From positions 1,676,001-1,740,000 of the forward strand of contig NC_087067.1 in the NCBI RefSeq assembly GCF_963678635.1: a DNA stretch of 64,000 nt. Direction: 5' to 3'. Position 1 is the first letter of the stretch, and every line of letters begins with the position of its first letter. This DNA is from Symsagittifera roscoffensis. Its lineage: Eukaryota > Xenacoelomorpha > Acoela > Convolutidae. Below are positions 11,336 through 21,915 of this stretch, one piece after another. Position numbers and translations under genes: made by a program. Under the pieces are notes generated by a model that searched no databases, was not told the DNA's origin, and was given only the letters and a program-made list of their open reading frames with translations.

Positions 11336-14300
11336 ATGCCCCCTGTTGTGTTACATCCCCAAAGCTACCCTGCAGCCTCACAGCAAATCGGAATGAGTTG
11401 GGGGGCATCTGCGCACTACGCAACTCACGACAACAACACGGCAACACAACATCACCTAAACCACTTTGCCACCGCTCCTCAGCTTCCGGTCGAGTTTGAC
11501 CCCTTGAATAGGTCAAATAACAAATCTTCAGGGGTCAATGACCTCAACTTGAACTCCTCAGGTCAACAAATTACACCTGTAGATACAATGTTAGCGTCAC
11601 CTGGCTACGTGAACACCCAAAACTTCATGGCAAATCAATCGGTCGATTCGAAGCTTTCGCCTTTCGAAGACGCCGGCCAGAGCCAAGCGCAGCAGTTGTA
11701 CTGGACCCACGCGAACGCCTATTCGAATTACTACCACTCAAACATGGCTGCGATCGATGGGTGCAATAGGGTCGGGTTCTACGGGTCACGTGATACTTCA
11801 AAATTCATGCCCAATCCAGCAGCCGCCGCTAATTTAAACTTATACGAGCAGCACATTAATAACTACCGAAACATGGTCACAGGGGCAAATAACCCAAACG
11901 GGTTGGTAATTAACTCTTCATTTTTGCCCCTTTCCAACCACCCGCATACTAATAACAACAACAACAACAACAACAATATTGTACAGCATCCACATAACAA
12001 TCACACCACGTACGATCATACCAACCAAACGGCGTTCGAGTTCGGAACGAGTTTCAACTCCCAGATTCAAAACAACGCCATCATTCATACGAACAATGTG
12101 AATTTCGTGTCGCCTTCGCTGCTCGGCGCCACTACCAACACCAGCATCAGCCAATCAAATCAGAGTACATTAGTCACAGCTGTACCACCGGTGAACCAAT
12201 CACAAGCGGGCACCCCAATTACGCCAACCAACCGGAACGCTTCCTGGTCAACAACCAATCACAACACAGCTGCAGCGGACCAACGCAACTCGCTGGCTCC
12301 AAACGTCAAAACTTGCATCAAATCGGAGGCGAGCCTAAGTCAGGGATCCGGAAGCCCCCCGCGGGATGTTTCCGGGGGGTCTCTTGGAGTGGGAGGCTGC
12401 TTCAACTCGGCAGAGAGCTCGCCGGCCGATTCGTCGACTGAATCTGTCGGCAATATTATGAACTCGCCAGAACACGCCGGCAGCATTTCACCCAGCTGTA
12501 AGTTGATTTTTTATCTTTTTCTCATCCTTTTTTAAACTCAAGCTTTCCTGACTTAGAAAGATATTGAATGAGGTCTGCGCTTATCTCGCTCGTTTTGCTC
12601 ATTTTGCTCTTAATGTTTCGCACACAAAGACTCTTAGAAAGGCGTGACTTTTGTTAAGTGAGAATGTGTCATTTTCATTTAAAATTGCGTAACCGAACCA
12701 TTGATCTTTTTATATCGATTCTGATTGTTGACTCCATAAGAATAGTTGCTTCAAACTACTTTTTCAATTTGAACTCTTGAACACAAAATTATTTTGAGAT
12801 CTTATTCGAAAAACGGCTTTTCCGAAGTTATGAGCCAAAGACGTCTTTGCAAACATTTTTGGGTCATTCGACCCTTAAATGGCTGTCACAAAATAGTACC
12901 AAAAGGTTGACTCTTTGGTTAGTGAAGGAGCCCGCGCCTCCCTAAATTCCAACCCGCTTGGAGTAATTATTCGCTTCTTGGAACTCCATGAAAAAACGAC
13001 GTGAAACCATCTTTTGAATCAATTTTACAAATTCAGTTATGACGAATTGGTATTTTTTTCTCACAAACTCACTTAAACGTATCGGTGTAACACTTAATTT
13101 ACTATTCTTTTTACGACCGATAATAAATTGCAGCCTCAAGTTTTTTCGTCCCACTTTTAGCACATTTATCGTTTTGGGGGACGTTTTATTACCATTTTGA
13201 AACCGAATTCCCCCACCATCAAAATCTGAATCAGGACTGTCGTATCTTAGAAATATGTCAACTGCTCGAAGGGTGGAAAAATTCCAATTTTCTACCAATT
13301 GTTTCTCCGAGTCCTGTCGAACGCCGACCTTATTCACACGCGATGTGTGAACTGGTTATTTTTATTTGTCTGATTTATTGAGTAATAAAATAGAAAATAG
13401 TAAATAAATAGAACAATTTTTTCTAAATCGTCGGTATTTGGATCTTTTGTGTACCATTTACAATAGCATGCTGGTTTGTGTTGTTTTTTGATGGTTGTCA
13501 AACGTTTTTTGCCGTGTTTCAGTTTCTGGTATGTGTTTTGTATTATTTCTTTGTGATTACTATATTGATTCTCGCATAATACGTGTAATTAGCGAGATGC
13601 CAGTAATTCAGTAATACGTACTTTTATCAAGTGTCGGTCGGATTCGGCGTTCAGGTGTGTTAGTTATAATTGTGAACCAAGTTAATAATTTTTGACTAGC
13701 TGTATTGAGTGTGGAGTGCTCTTAGCGGTTTCACTTGGTACGTTTCAACCGTCCAACCATCGCGTTCATCTTCGTTCAAGTGAAAACTCTCTTTTTGATG
13801 TTCGGTCGGCACTCGAATTAATTTGTAATTAACTAATTATCTACAACCTCACAACTTCAAAGAATAACTTGCACCGCAAACAGCAGAAGCGCTCCAGAAG
13901 TTTTTCCAGTAGCTCTTCACGACAATCAACTTGAAAAAATGCACCATCAAAACAACAATACCAACAACAAAGTCGTCACTACATATAAGAGAAATCAAAT
14001 CTCAGAAAAAAGCCGCCCCATTTTCATGCGTTTTTGTCTTAAGTTTTCATTCTGTTTAGTCACAATTTTCGGCTAGTATTTTTTGCTCAAAAATAATTTT
14101 TTGACTAACAAAAGCAAATAATGCTTCTCTTGGTTTTCATCGAGAAGTGATTGGCTGCTGACAACTACACAAGACAATGTTCGCTCCGATAATTCATATG
14201 ACTAGAAGAAAAGATCTCAAAAAAGAAACTTGTTATGAATCGGTCTGTACATTGTGCCATGTTTAGCCGTAGACTAGCCGCTGGTAATACCATGTCTGCA

Positions 14301-17300
14301 GGATGCAAAGCCGACGATACTTTAAGCCGACATAGAAAACACACGCTCGAACATTTAAGCAGAATCCCACAAACGTCGCTGAAATGAGAAAATCATCCCA
14401 CTTCTAGGAAATTCAAAGTCAGTTGAGGCTTTTATAGACATAACTATGTTTAAAATCTTGGTTATCGACTGGCTGAGAATTCGGCTTGGTGGTGTTTGGC
14501 GGACGTTGGGATCTCTGGGATTCTTGCTACGTGTGAGGATCTAGTTTAATTCTGGTATTTTTTCTCGAATATTGTAACTCTTCTCGTTTCTTTTATTCTC
14601 AGTTGAAGTTTAGATTTGTCGGCGGGGCTGAGTAGATAGATCTATTAAGTTTGGCAAAGCCTTTCTTTTGAAGTTCTCAATCTTTGCTTCTAGATGAAAC
14701 GCAACAGCAACTTTTGCTGCGCCGAAACCGCCCGCCGACAGATCTCTTTGAAGTGTGATATGAAAACAAGAAGTTTTTCTGAAACATAATCGCTTTCCAA
14801 GCACATTCATTTTGGCGGTTGGGCAACTCCCGTTAGACTATTCTTACCAACGAAAGGGTTCCAAAAGCAACGGAAGTAGACGTTTGTAGCAAGGACGGGT
14901 AATAAGCTTAGGCGGGAAGCGAGCCGCCCTATCAAAGGTATTAAGGGGAAAGTATGGCACTTTTGTTGTGTTGCAAAGTGAGCGCCTGAACAAACAAAGT
15001 TACTCGACAAATCTAAACCAAATATAACCTAATTTTCCATTCTCGAACCAGAACAAACCAACGCTAATTTGTCGCAATCCCCCCAAATATAAATTGGACA
15101 AAACCGTTGCGGGATAGGGAAACAAAATAAGGGCGTTTCTGAGAGGGAATATGAGAAAACTTATCAAGAGACGCAGTCTACAGGTGAAAATGTTTCGCAC
15201 ATGCATGTTATGTCGCGGCCACATTAGCCAGTGTTAATCAACACTTCCAGTAACTTCCAGCAAACATCACAAAAACATCAACTGCTACAAAACCCAACAT
15301 GTGGCTCTGTTTTGCATGTTCTTTGAAGCAAAGTTCAGCTGTTTCAATGGAAGCAGTGGCGGATTTAGGGGGGACACCTTTTTCTCCCAAGGATTCGACC
15401 CCCTCACCAACCAAAGGGTTCTCCCTTTGGTATTTTTTATGACATATAATTTCGGCTGATCAATCCTAAATTTTTCTAATGGCGCCTTTGGCGCCAATTT
15501 ACACGAATTTTGAAGGGGGCGCCGAAAAAAAACGCAATTTGTTTGGTCAAAGTTGTCCAAAAAGTGCACAACAACAGCATTTTTGACCTGGTTTTTCAAT
15601 TTTTTTCTGTCAAATTAAGGTTTTTTTTTTCATAGTGATATGGGAGAGCTTGGAAAATCAATTTGATTGACTTAAAAAATCAAAGAGTCGACAAGTTTTC
15701 GAAAATTTTTTGAAAATCTGCCCTCCCCCCGAGAAAAGCCCAGATCCGACCTTGAAAGGAAATTGTTTTTTTAACTAAGCAAAATGCAAAATAGAGAATT
15801 TTTGAAATCGAGTCCAAAATATTAGGCAGCTGCACGTTTTCAAATTTTCAATTTGTCAAATGTAGCATATGTCATTTCAATTACACTCCCTGATTGATAA
15901 AAAATAAAAAATTAAACTAAGTAAGCAACCCGTTGTCAAATCCGAAGATACATTTTTTTCGAATTAACAGCTAGTTTCACAAAATCAGAGTAATAACTTC
16001 TGATGTTGCTATGCAGCTGACATGCTCAACTTCATGAAAATTCGAATTTAACTACTGGCTGGGTATAGTTACTACTGGTATATGCTATAACTATAACTCA
16101 AACCATTGTCTGTATAAACATAGAGCTTCGATCCTAATTTTATGCTTATGAATATTCGGCTTCATGGTTGTCGACTTAAGCTCTATCGGATTTTTTTTCC
16201 AAATTCTGAAGATCACTTTGCACACGCTATTTATATAGCTGTCATGGATCCTGTGTGGACTTTACATGCAATTTCTTCCAATATCATTTCGTGACAAAAA
16301 TTTTCGGCTGAGGTTCAGCTAATCGGCTGTCGGCCTCATCTCGGCTTATTTACAGAAATTTTTGAATTTATGATGTAGGGGTGTACTTTCGATATTGATA
16401 AGACTCTGTCACTAGTTTTTGAATGCCCATTCTCATCCCCACTAGGACCTTTTCGAAAAACTTTAATAAACTTCAACTCAAAAAAAAAAAATTTTTTTCG
16501 TTTTTCCCATTCCTGCGTCAATTGTAACTTTGCTCCAGTTCTGTTTGCTAATTTTTGAGCAACATGTTTTATAATGCCTTCATTTTCTAATTGGTGTATC
16601 GCAAATGGTGAGAAGCTCAGCTTCGCCTCTGTGTTTAAGCTCAAAAGGGTTCTTTATCATTTTTGCCGTTTCCACCATATAAGTTTCATAAATACGTGAT
16701 CAAATGCGCTGTGCAATGCCGTTTAATTCGCACTTTTGAAACTCTCCAAGTTGATTTAGTGATCTGTGTATCGTTTACTGTGGTGGAGTCAAAAAGTAGC
16801 AATTGACTCATTTCGTTTGCACGTCTGTAAATGCTTAGCAGCAAAATGTATCCGCTTACGGAGGGTATAGCAGAAAAGACGTTTTCATTTATAATTGTTC
16901 ATTTCAGAAAAAAACTTGATGTGAGCTGGATAGACTTAATGTGTTCAATCATTGTTTATGACTACTAACTGCGTATTTTCAAATATCAATTTTGAAACGT
17001 TTTTTTTGTTTTCAGCTCTCTACGCTCAGATGACCTCTGACCCTTCGGGTGTTCTGCAGGGAAATCAACAGGTCATGTCATCCAGCGGTCACTCACAGGG
17101 TTCCCACAATCACCACCTGCTCATGACACCCGGAAACACTTCAGTGCCGCCCCAGACACCCTCCAATGGCGGGACGAACCCCTCGTCCGGGGGAGGCATG
17201 GCATGGATGGCCAGAAACGTCAGTCGGAAGAAGCGAAGACCATACACAAAGAACCAAACTCTGGAATTGGAGAAAGAGTTTCTCTTCAACACGTACATAA

Positions 17301-17494
17301 CCAGAGAACGTAGACTGGAAATAGCGAGATCACTCAACCTGACAGATCGCCAGGTCAAGATCTGGTTCCAAAACCGGAGGATGAAGAACAAAAAGCAGCA
17401 CTCCGGAGGACCTGGTATGGGACCCCCGATTCCTGGTCATCCGGCGATGCACTTGATGGTGCCTCAACAACATCCGCCTCATCACATGTTGTGA
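11336..17494 (+). CDS. Posterior-class Hox homeodomain protein (Hox10-like), exons 11336-12497 and 17016-17494
   Basis: This is a DNA-binding transcription factor of the posterior Hox (Abd-B/Hox9-13) class, acting in the nucleus to specify posterior axial identity. Exon 1 ends CAGCT|GTAAGT after codon base 1. Exon 2 starts after TTTTCAG with two bases that complete a serine codon, so the frame is continuous and the product is 546 residues. Exon 1 encodes a disordered N/Q/H/S-rich region with a run of nine N near residue 206. The homeodomain is residues 457-516 with W48, F49, N51 and R53 present, and a conserved W lies six residues before it, as in Hox9/Hox10. The residues TRERRLEI and [10 protein letters not shown] favour Hox10; R6 and N56 differ from vertebrate Hox10. 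Only about 30 residues follow the homeodomain. The start is the first ATG after an in-frame stop, but an upstream exon is possible. Orthology beyond 'posterior' is inference. Confidence 0.93.
12840..12955 (+). mobile_element. Right-end fragment of family A MITE in the Hox intron
   Basis: It matches the right third of family A (the CAAAATAGTACCAAAAGG block, then CCCGCGCCTCCCTAAATTCC), but is diverged and has lost the terminal CCGCCCCTG. Confidence 0.5.
12942..13337 (-). CDS. Unidentified 131-codon open frame inside the Hox intron
   Basis: The frame is open from a TAA shortly upstream of 13337 and has no ATG at its start (first codon GTG). Its product is mixed in composition, with acidic and basic stretches and no low-complexity run, unlike most chance frames in this window. 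No domain, signal peptide or splice site pair is evident, and its end runs into the MITE fragment at 12840-12955. It could be an exon remnant, part of an unrecognised transposon or chance. No function can be assigned. Confidence 0.2.
   Translation of the reverse strand: MNKVGVRQDSEKQLVENWNFSTLRAVDIFLRYDSPDSDFDGGGIRFQNGNKTSPKTINVLKVGRKNLRLQFIIGRKKNSKLSVTPIRLSEFVRKKYQFVITEFVKLIQKMVSRRFFMEFQEANNYSKRVGI
15136..16466. repeat. 1.33-kb duplicated segment, copy 1 (in the Hox intron)
   Basis: It runs from TTTCTGAGAGGGAATATGA to CTTTTCGAAAAACTTTAA and is nearly identical by eye to 36355-37691, in the same orientation. Both copies contain a family A MITE at the same place, so the duplication is younger than that insertion. 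I found no gene in it. Confidence 0.9.
15354..15754 (-). mobile_element. Family A hAT-type MITE within duplicated segment, copy 1
   Basis: Ends CAGTGGCGGATTTAGG and CAGATCCGACCTTG are the inverted termini of family A in reverse orientation. The flanks AATGGAAG and AAAGGAAA are a decayed 8-bp target duplication, better kept in the paralogous copy at 36573. Confidence 0.7.
16467..17015. other. 3' part of the Hox intron
   Basis: No gene recognised. A minus-strand frame at 16336-16644 straddles the end of the duplicated segment and is not supported as a gene. Confidence 0.4.
17222..17401 (+). other. Homeobox (60 codons)
   Basis: It encodes the three-helix homeodomain. Helix 3 reads [18 protein letters not shown], with the DNA-contacting N51 and R53. 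The N-terminal arm is [10 protein letters not shown]. Confidence 0.97.
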
Positions 17495-19384
17495 CTATGA
17501 GTCGGACCAAATTCTAAAAAAAAACTCATTCGAGCGCAGGAGAAGTTCCGGGAATCGAAGTTTTCCGAGAATCACTTGCTTTAAGTCTCCATTCCCAGTT
17601 ATGCCCGGACTTTTGCTGGGCTCATTTCCGGTTTAATAGCTTTATTAGTAATACCAATTCGCAGTACCAAACTTTCGAAAAGCTTTATTTTCTCTCTTCC
17701 TATTTTTATTAATAGTTTCTTTCTTTTGTAAAACTACAACTTGCTTGATGCAAATGTTTTCTAAGTGCTGATTGTCTTCCATACATAATCCCTCTATTCT
17801 AATAATAACAGTAAACACTAATTAAAATTGAAAATGAGCAAAATATAATTTTGATCTATTTCAATATAAGTGTCTAAATTATTTTGAGATAGTTTTGTAC
17901 GCATTATATCGATGAAATATGCTTGTTTGTCTGTTGAATATCTCTTCAAAATTACTGTTATTTGAGTTCCATGCATAGTGGGGATGAAAAAAAATTGAAA
18001 ATTGACTTTCAAATGGTGCAGTTGCTTAAATATTGTTCTATGTAAAAGCTAAGTAGCATATTAAATTCGTAAAAAAACCTTTTATTGCATCAGATTTTAT
18101 CACTAAGGACCAAGAACAGAGCAGAGATGCTCAACAATTTCCATATTTTGGAATTCAACCAAAATGATTACCCTGGCTATTATAACACAAAAGACTCCCT
18201 TGTGCCAAAAAAATGTCTCAGATCTACTTAACAAGCCCCCATTTTTTTAAAAAAAAGTCTCGACCACTCTAAATAAAATCAGTGAGTTAGTACTAGAGTT
18301 TTTTGAGAATTCTAAGTTTCAAGCAATCTGATTGGTCAAAATATCGACTAACATGTCTCTTCCACAGCCAAGTTTGTTTGGCCAAACATTTTTCGATAAA
18401 ACTTGCCTGCTGCGGGTGCTTTTTTAGTAAAATGAAATCTTTTTGCTGCTTTTGAAAAAATTTTTGCTCGTTTTTTGAACTAATTTACATGTACAATGAT
18501 CTTAATTTTGGCATCAAATGTTTAAATTTTTGAAGATAAAAAAACAATATTTAAAAAAATCAAGATTAGTTTGAACGGTTGACAAAAAATGCCTTTTGAA
18601 GTAGCAGATCTAGATTTTCTCGAAGATTTTTTTGTTCTCCCAACTCACTGTAGAGAACCTTCTTTTGTCAAATCTTTTGCGCCTGCAATTTCGTACATTG
18701 AATTAAGTATTTAAAATATCTAGAAAATGGTCTAAAAATTGTATGGTTAACTTTTTTGTGTAAATTTGTATTACTAGCATTTTCTACATTCTATGAAATT
18801 CTACGTCTAATATTGTCTATTAAATTATCGAATCGCATAATTTTTCCTTGGTTTTATTATGATTCATTTTTTATTTACTTTTAAACACAGAAATCCTGGG
18901 TTGAAAAAAAAACAAGTAGGTCAGAACAACATTTAAAATCATGTAGAAAAAGGTCTTGAAAACAATTGATTTTTCAACTGTAAATTCAAACAATTTTGGA
19001 CATTTTGAGTTATTATTTTTTTCAATTTTGTTAACAAATTGGCTTTAAAAAGTCGCACATTTTCGTTTTGAAGCTTATAAAACAATGAAAACTGTGTAGC
19101 TAGCATTTCGCATAAAAACAGTTTATGATTTTGTAGGCTAGAAATTTTTTTCCGAGTGTTTACTCGTTGGCAAGAATACGAGACGTAACAAAATTTGAAA
19201 ATTATCTGTCCTAAAATTTAGGCTTTCAACTCATTCTTGCACTTCATAGTTCAGTAAAAATTTATATCACTTTCTAGAAAATAAAACCAAATTTGATATG
19301 ATCGAAATTTTGAGTATGGCTTTTGCCCATAAATTTCTTACAAAATATTTGGCACAGTTTTTATCAAACGGAAATCGGACCAAT
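17495..19384. other. Hox 3' flank and spacer
   Basis: AT-rich DNA with no recognised gene. The Hox 3' UTR must lie at its start. A short piece near 18600-18630 (CAGATCTAGATTTTCTCGAA) looks like a decayed family A end. Confidence 0.4.
18272..18277 (+). promoter_or_regulatory. Possible poly(A) signal of the Hox gene
   Basis: An AATAAA I noted downstream of the Hox stop, about 780 bases after it. Variant signals occur earlier, so the true end may be closer. Confidence 0.2.
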
Positions 19385-20330
19385 TTAGTTCTTAATTTTT
19401 TTCAAGTATTGTTTGGCGCTCTCGAAACCAGTTTTTTTCGCAAAGGAGAAGCCTTGACTCTTGTTTTGAACATTTCTCGATATTTCCCGAGCAGGGCATA
19501 CTAAGAGATGGCTTTTCTTGAATAGTTGGCCGCAGCTACGACATTTTTTGGTCTCTGAGATATTGAGGGTTGATTCGATCCCTACATTCACATCTCTGAT
19601 TGGTAAGTCAACAGCAGGAGTTATAAGGTACTGCCGATGAATTCGGGTTCCTAGTACATATGCTTGCACATTTTACGGTCTTTGTTATTCGAAACAAATT
19701 TGTGGTATTTCTACATTTATCATAAAAATGATAAAGATGTCTCTCATCAGTTCTGCTTCTAGGTCTTCGAAATTTCAATTTTTTGCCAATTCTGTAAAGA
19801 TTTCTTTATAAAATTTATAAATTTTTTTGTTCTTCTGATGTCAACTGAAACATTTAAAACGTTCATATTTGAGGTTTGATACTGTGACGAAAGTTGGTTT
19901 TAGGAGCTGGCAACATTCAGTAAAGTTGATGTCGAAGTTTTTTTCTCCCGCATTCATATGGGAGCAGCAATTTGTCCCTCCTTTTCTTGTGCCAGATAGA
20001 GCTGGTTTTTCAATTTTTTTTGATGTCTCCAATCTGAAGTTCAATAAATTTTTCGATATCCTCTTGTATGTGTCTTTGCATTTCTTCAGTTTAGTTTTTT
20101 AGCAGTGCTCTGTATCTCGCCTCTCTATTTTGTCGCTGCTTTTTTTTCATCTCTGCAGGCTGTTTGGGAATCGGAAGTTGTAGCGTAGATTAATGGCTTT
20201 TTCTATGTCTACTGAGTCTTTCGCTATAATTAAAAGGTGGAACTTTTCTGCTTGCTCCTTCCAACCATGAGTTATTTCATTAGTCGATTTGTTCCAGAAG
20301 AATTCTAGTTCTCTTAAGTTTGAATCACTA
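19385..20330 (-). pseudogene. Decayed Ty3/gypsy-like gag fragment
   Basis: The minus-strand frame 19669-19385 contains C-x2-C-G-x2-F, an H and the phrase CPAREIS, aligned with the zinc-knuckle region of the gag at 48178-49377 (CYFCG, then CPAREVT). The second knuckle has lost its cysteines. Upstream on the same strand (20044-19841 and about 20330-20100) are broken charged frames that may be the rest of gag. Gag would package element RNA. There are no LTRs nearby and several stops, so this is a dead fragment. Confidence 0.5.
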
Positions 20331-20658
20331 GACTGCTACTTGTACAGAATGGAACGTTTGTTAAAACTGAAGTGGGTTTCAAAGATACTAACTAAACTAG
20401 TCTAACTGTTGAAATTAGGGTTAAATTGAAGTTGAAAGACAAATTAAATTCTCCAACGGTTGGTTAATTTATGATTTCAACCAATGTGCATTGATGTTCA
20501 AAAACTACATCGCTTTTGGCCGGTACTAATTAACAAAAGAGTAACACATCAACAGTTGAAATTGCATGCCATTACTGCTAAACAGAATTGTAAGATTGGT
20601 ATTACATCACAACTTAGAAAAATTTATAATTAAAATTGAGGTAAACCAATTGTTCCCA

Positions 20659-21008
20659 CCCGTACCCAGTAAATTTTCTAAAACAGATTTGAAATAATCT
20701 TTTTCAGATCTAAATTTCAGATCTGAAATAGGTTGTGAGTTGATTAAATAACGCTTGCATACTTTAAGGATTGGTAATTTGAGATCTAATTTCAGGTCTG
20801 AAATTTTCTTACTTGGCTATTTCAGATCTGAAATTTAGTAATTCTTGGTTATTTCAGATCTGAAATTTTCCATTTCAGATCCAAATTTCAGATCTGAAAT
20901 TTGTACATTCTTATCAAGATCTGAAATAAAGAATTTCAGATCTGAGAATCAAATTATGTAAAAAATAAATAAATTCAGATCTTGTAAAGAAAATCCCCTG
21001 GGTACGGG
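20659..21008. mobile_element. TIR element packed with ATTTCAGATCTGAAAT palindromes
   Basis: The ends CCCGTACCCAGTAAATTTTC and AAATCCCCTGGGTACGGG are imperfect inverted repeats of about 21 bp. The 300 bp between them contain about ten full or partial copies of the 16-bp perfect palindrome ATTTCAGATCTGAAAT, in tandem or a few tens of bases apart. There is no open frame of note. No clear target duplication could be fixed beyond a possible CA. It looks like a MITE with subterminal repeats, but regulatory use of the palindromes is possible. Confidence 0.7.
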
Positions 21009-21554
21009 CAACACAGCCTAACGTAATCAAATTATATCACACATAAAACATTGCCTCGTTTTTCAAAGTTCTTAACAAAAAATCTCACGAATTTTGATTT
21101 CATGAACATCATTTAAATATGATCATACTGCCCGCAGCAAGAAAAACCTAACTGATCTTATAACAGTCCTCCTCCACGAAAAAGGAGGAGATTCTACATT
21201 AGCTTACATCTTTTTACGTTGCGGATTATTCTGAAATTGTTTTGAAAATGATGTTCTACAAGTTAGTTTTTTAACAGCTTATAAAATCAGCTAAAATAGT
21301 TCAAAATAGCTATTTACAAAATGTACTCAAAAGCTACTTTTCCACAAAAAAAAACAACATTTATTATGGAATCTATGTTAGTTTGGTACTATTTTACTAT
21401 TTTGTTAAATTTTAGATGACCGGTGCTGAAAAGTTAACTGTGGTATAGTTTTCAAACAACCAGCATATTGTTATTAAGTTCATCTTTTTCAGAAGCTATT
21501 TTGTTTCTTTTTTTAAAAAATCAGGGCCACGCCTCGTTTTGAAAGTTTCAAAAA

Positions 21555-21915
21555 ATTTCATTTTAGCAAAAAAGAAGAATTCAGTAAAAAGGAAAAAAAC
21601 AACAACACATACAGGGAAAAAAGGAGCAGCGGTGGCGGGAAAAGAGGCGAGAGGGTGGGTGGATTAGAGAGTGCTGGCCAAAGTAGTTGTGAGGGGGACT
21701 TTGGCTTTGATTTGGGGTTAGAGGAGGCAGCTAGTTGTAAATCAGGGCGGATTGGGTGGGGGAGGGGTGAGGGAAGAGTGGCCGGGGGTGAATTTATTCG
21801 GGGGATTGGTGACATTGATTTGTGTTTATTGCATGCTGATCAGACAGAGTCAGATTCAATACAGTTGAGAGTTAACCGCAACTTGTCGTCAGTGATTGAG
21901 CATCCTCCCAAATAA
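21555..21915. other. Strongly G-rich (plus strand) tract with open frames on both strands
   Basis: In the AT-rich surroundings this block is markedly G-rich on the plus strand, with many GGG/GGGG runs between 21610 and 21810. Both strands are open for about 85 codons (21655-21915 plus, 21558-21815 minus). The minus product is P/S/L-rich and the plus product G/E-rich, as the composition forces. I assign no gene; runs of G could form quadruplexes. Confidence 0.4.

Larger units (their letters stand above)
12498..17015 (+). other. Intron of the Hox gene (GT-AG, 4518 bp)
   Basis: It begins GTAAGTTG and ends in a T-rich tract plus CAG. It separates the N-terminal exon from the homeodomain exon, the usual position in Hox genes. 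It contains a family A MITE fragment, an unidentified minus-strand frame and a 1.33-kb duplicated segment that itself carries a family A MITE. Confidence 0.9.

Noticed and set aside
11196-11516. 106-codon minus frame over the Hox first exon
   Set aside because: Antisense shadow of the clearly coding Hox exon; no start context or domain.
16336-16644. 102-codon minus frame in the Hox intron
   Set aside because: It straddles the end of the 1.33-kb duplicated segment and the paralogous copy at 37.6 kb does not continue it.
17110-17391. 93-codon minus frame over the homeobox
   Set aside because: Mirror of the conserved homeodomain codons.
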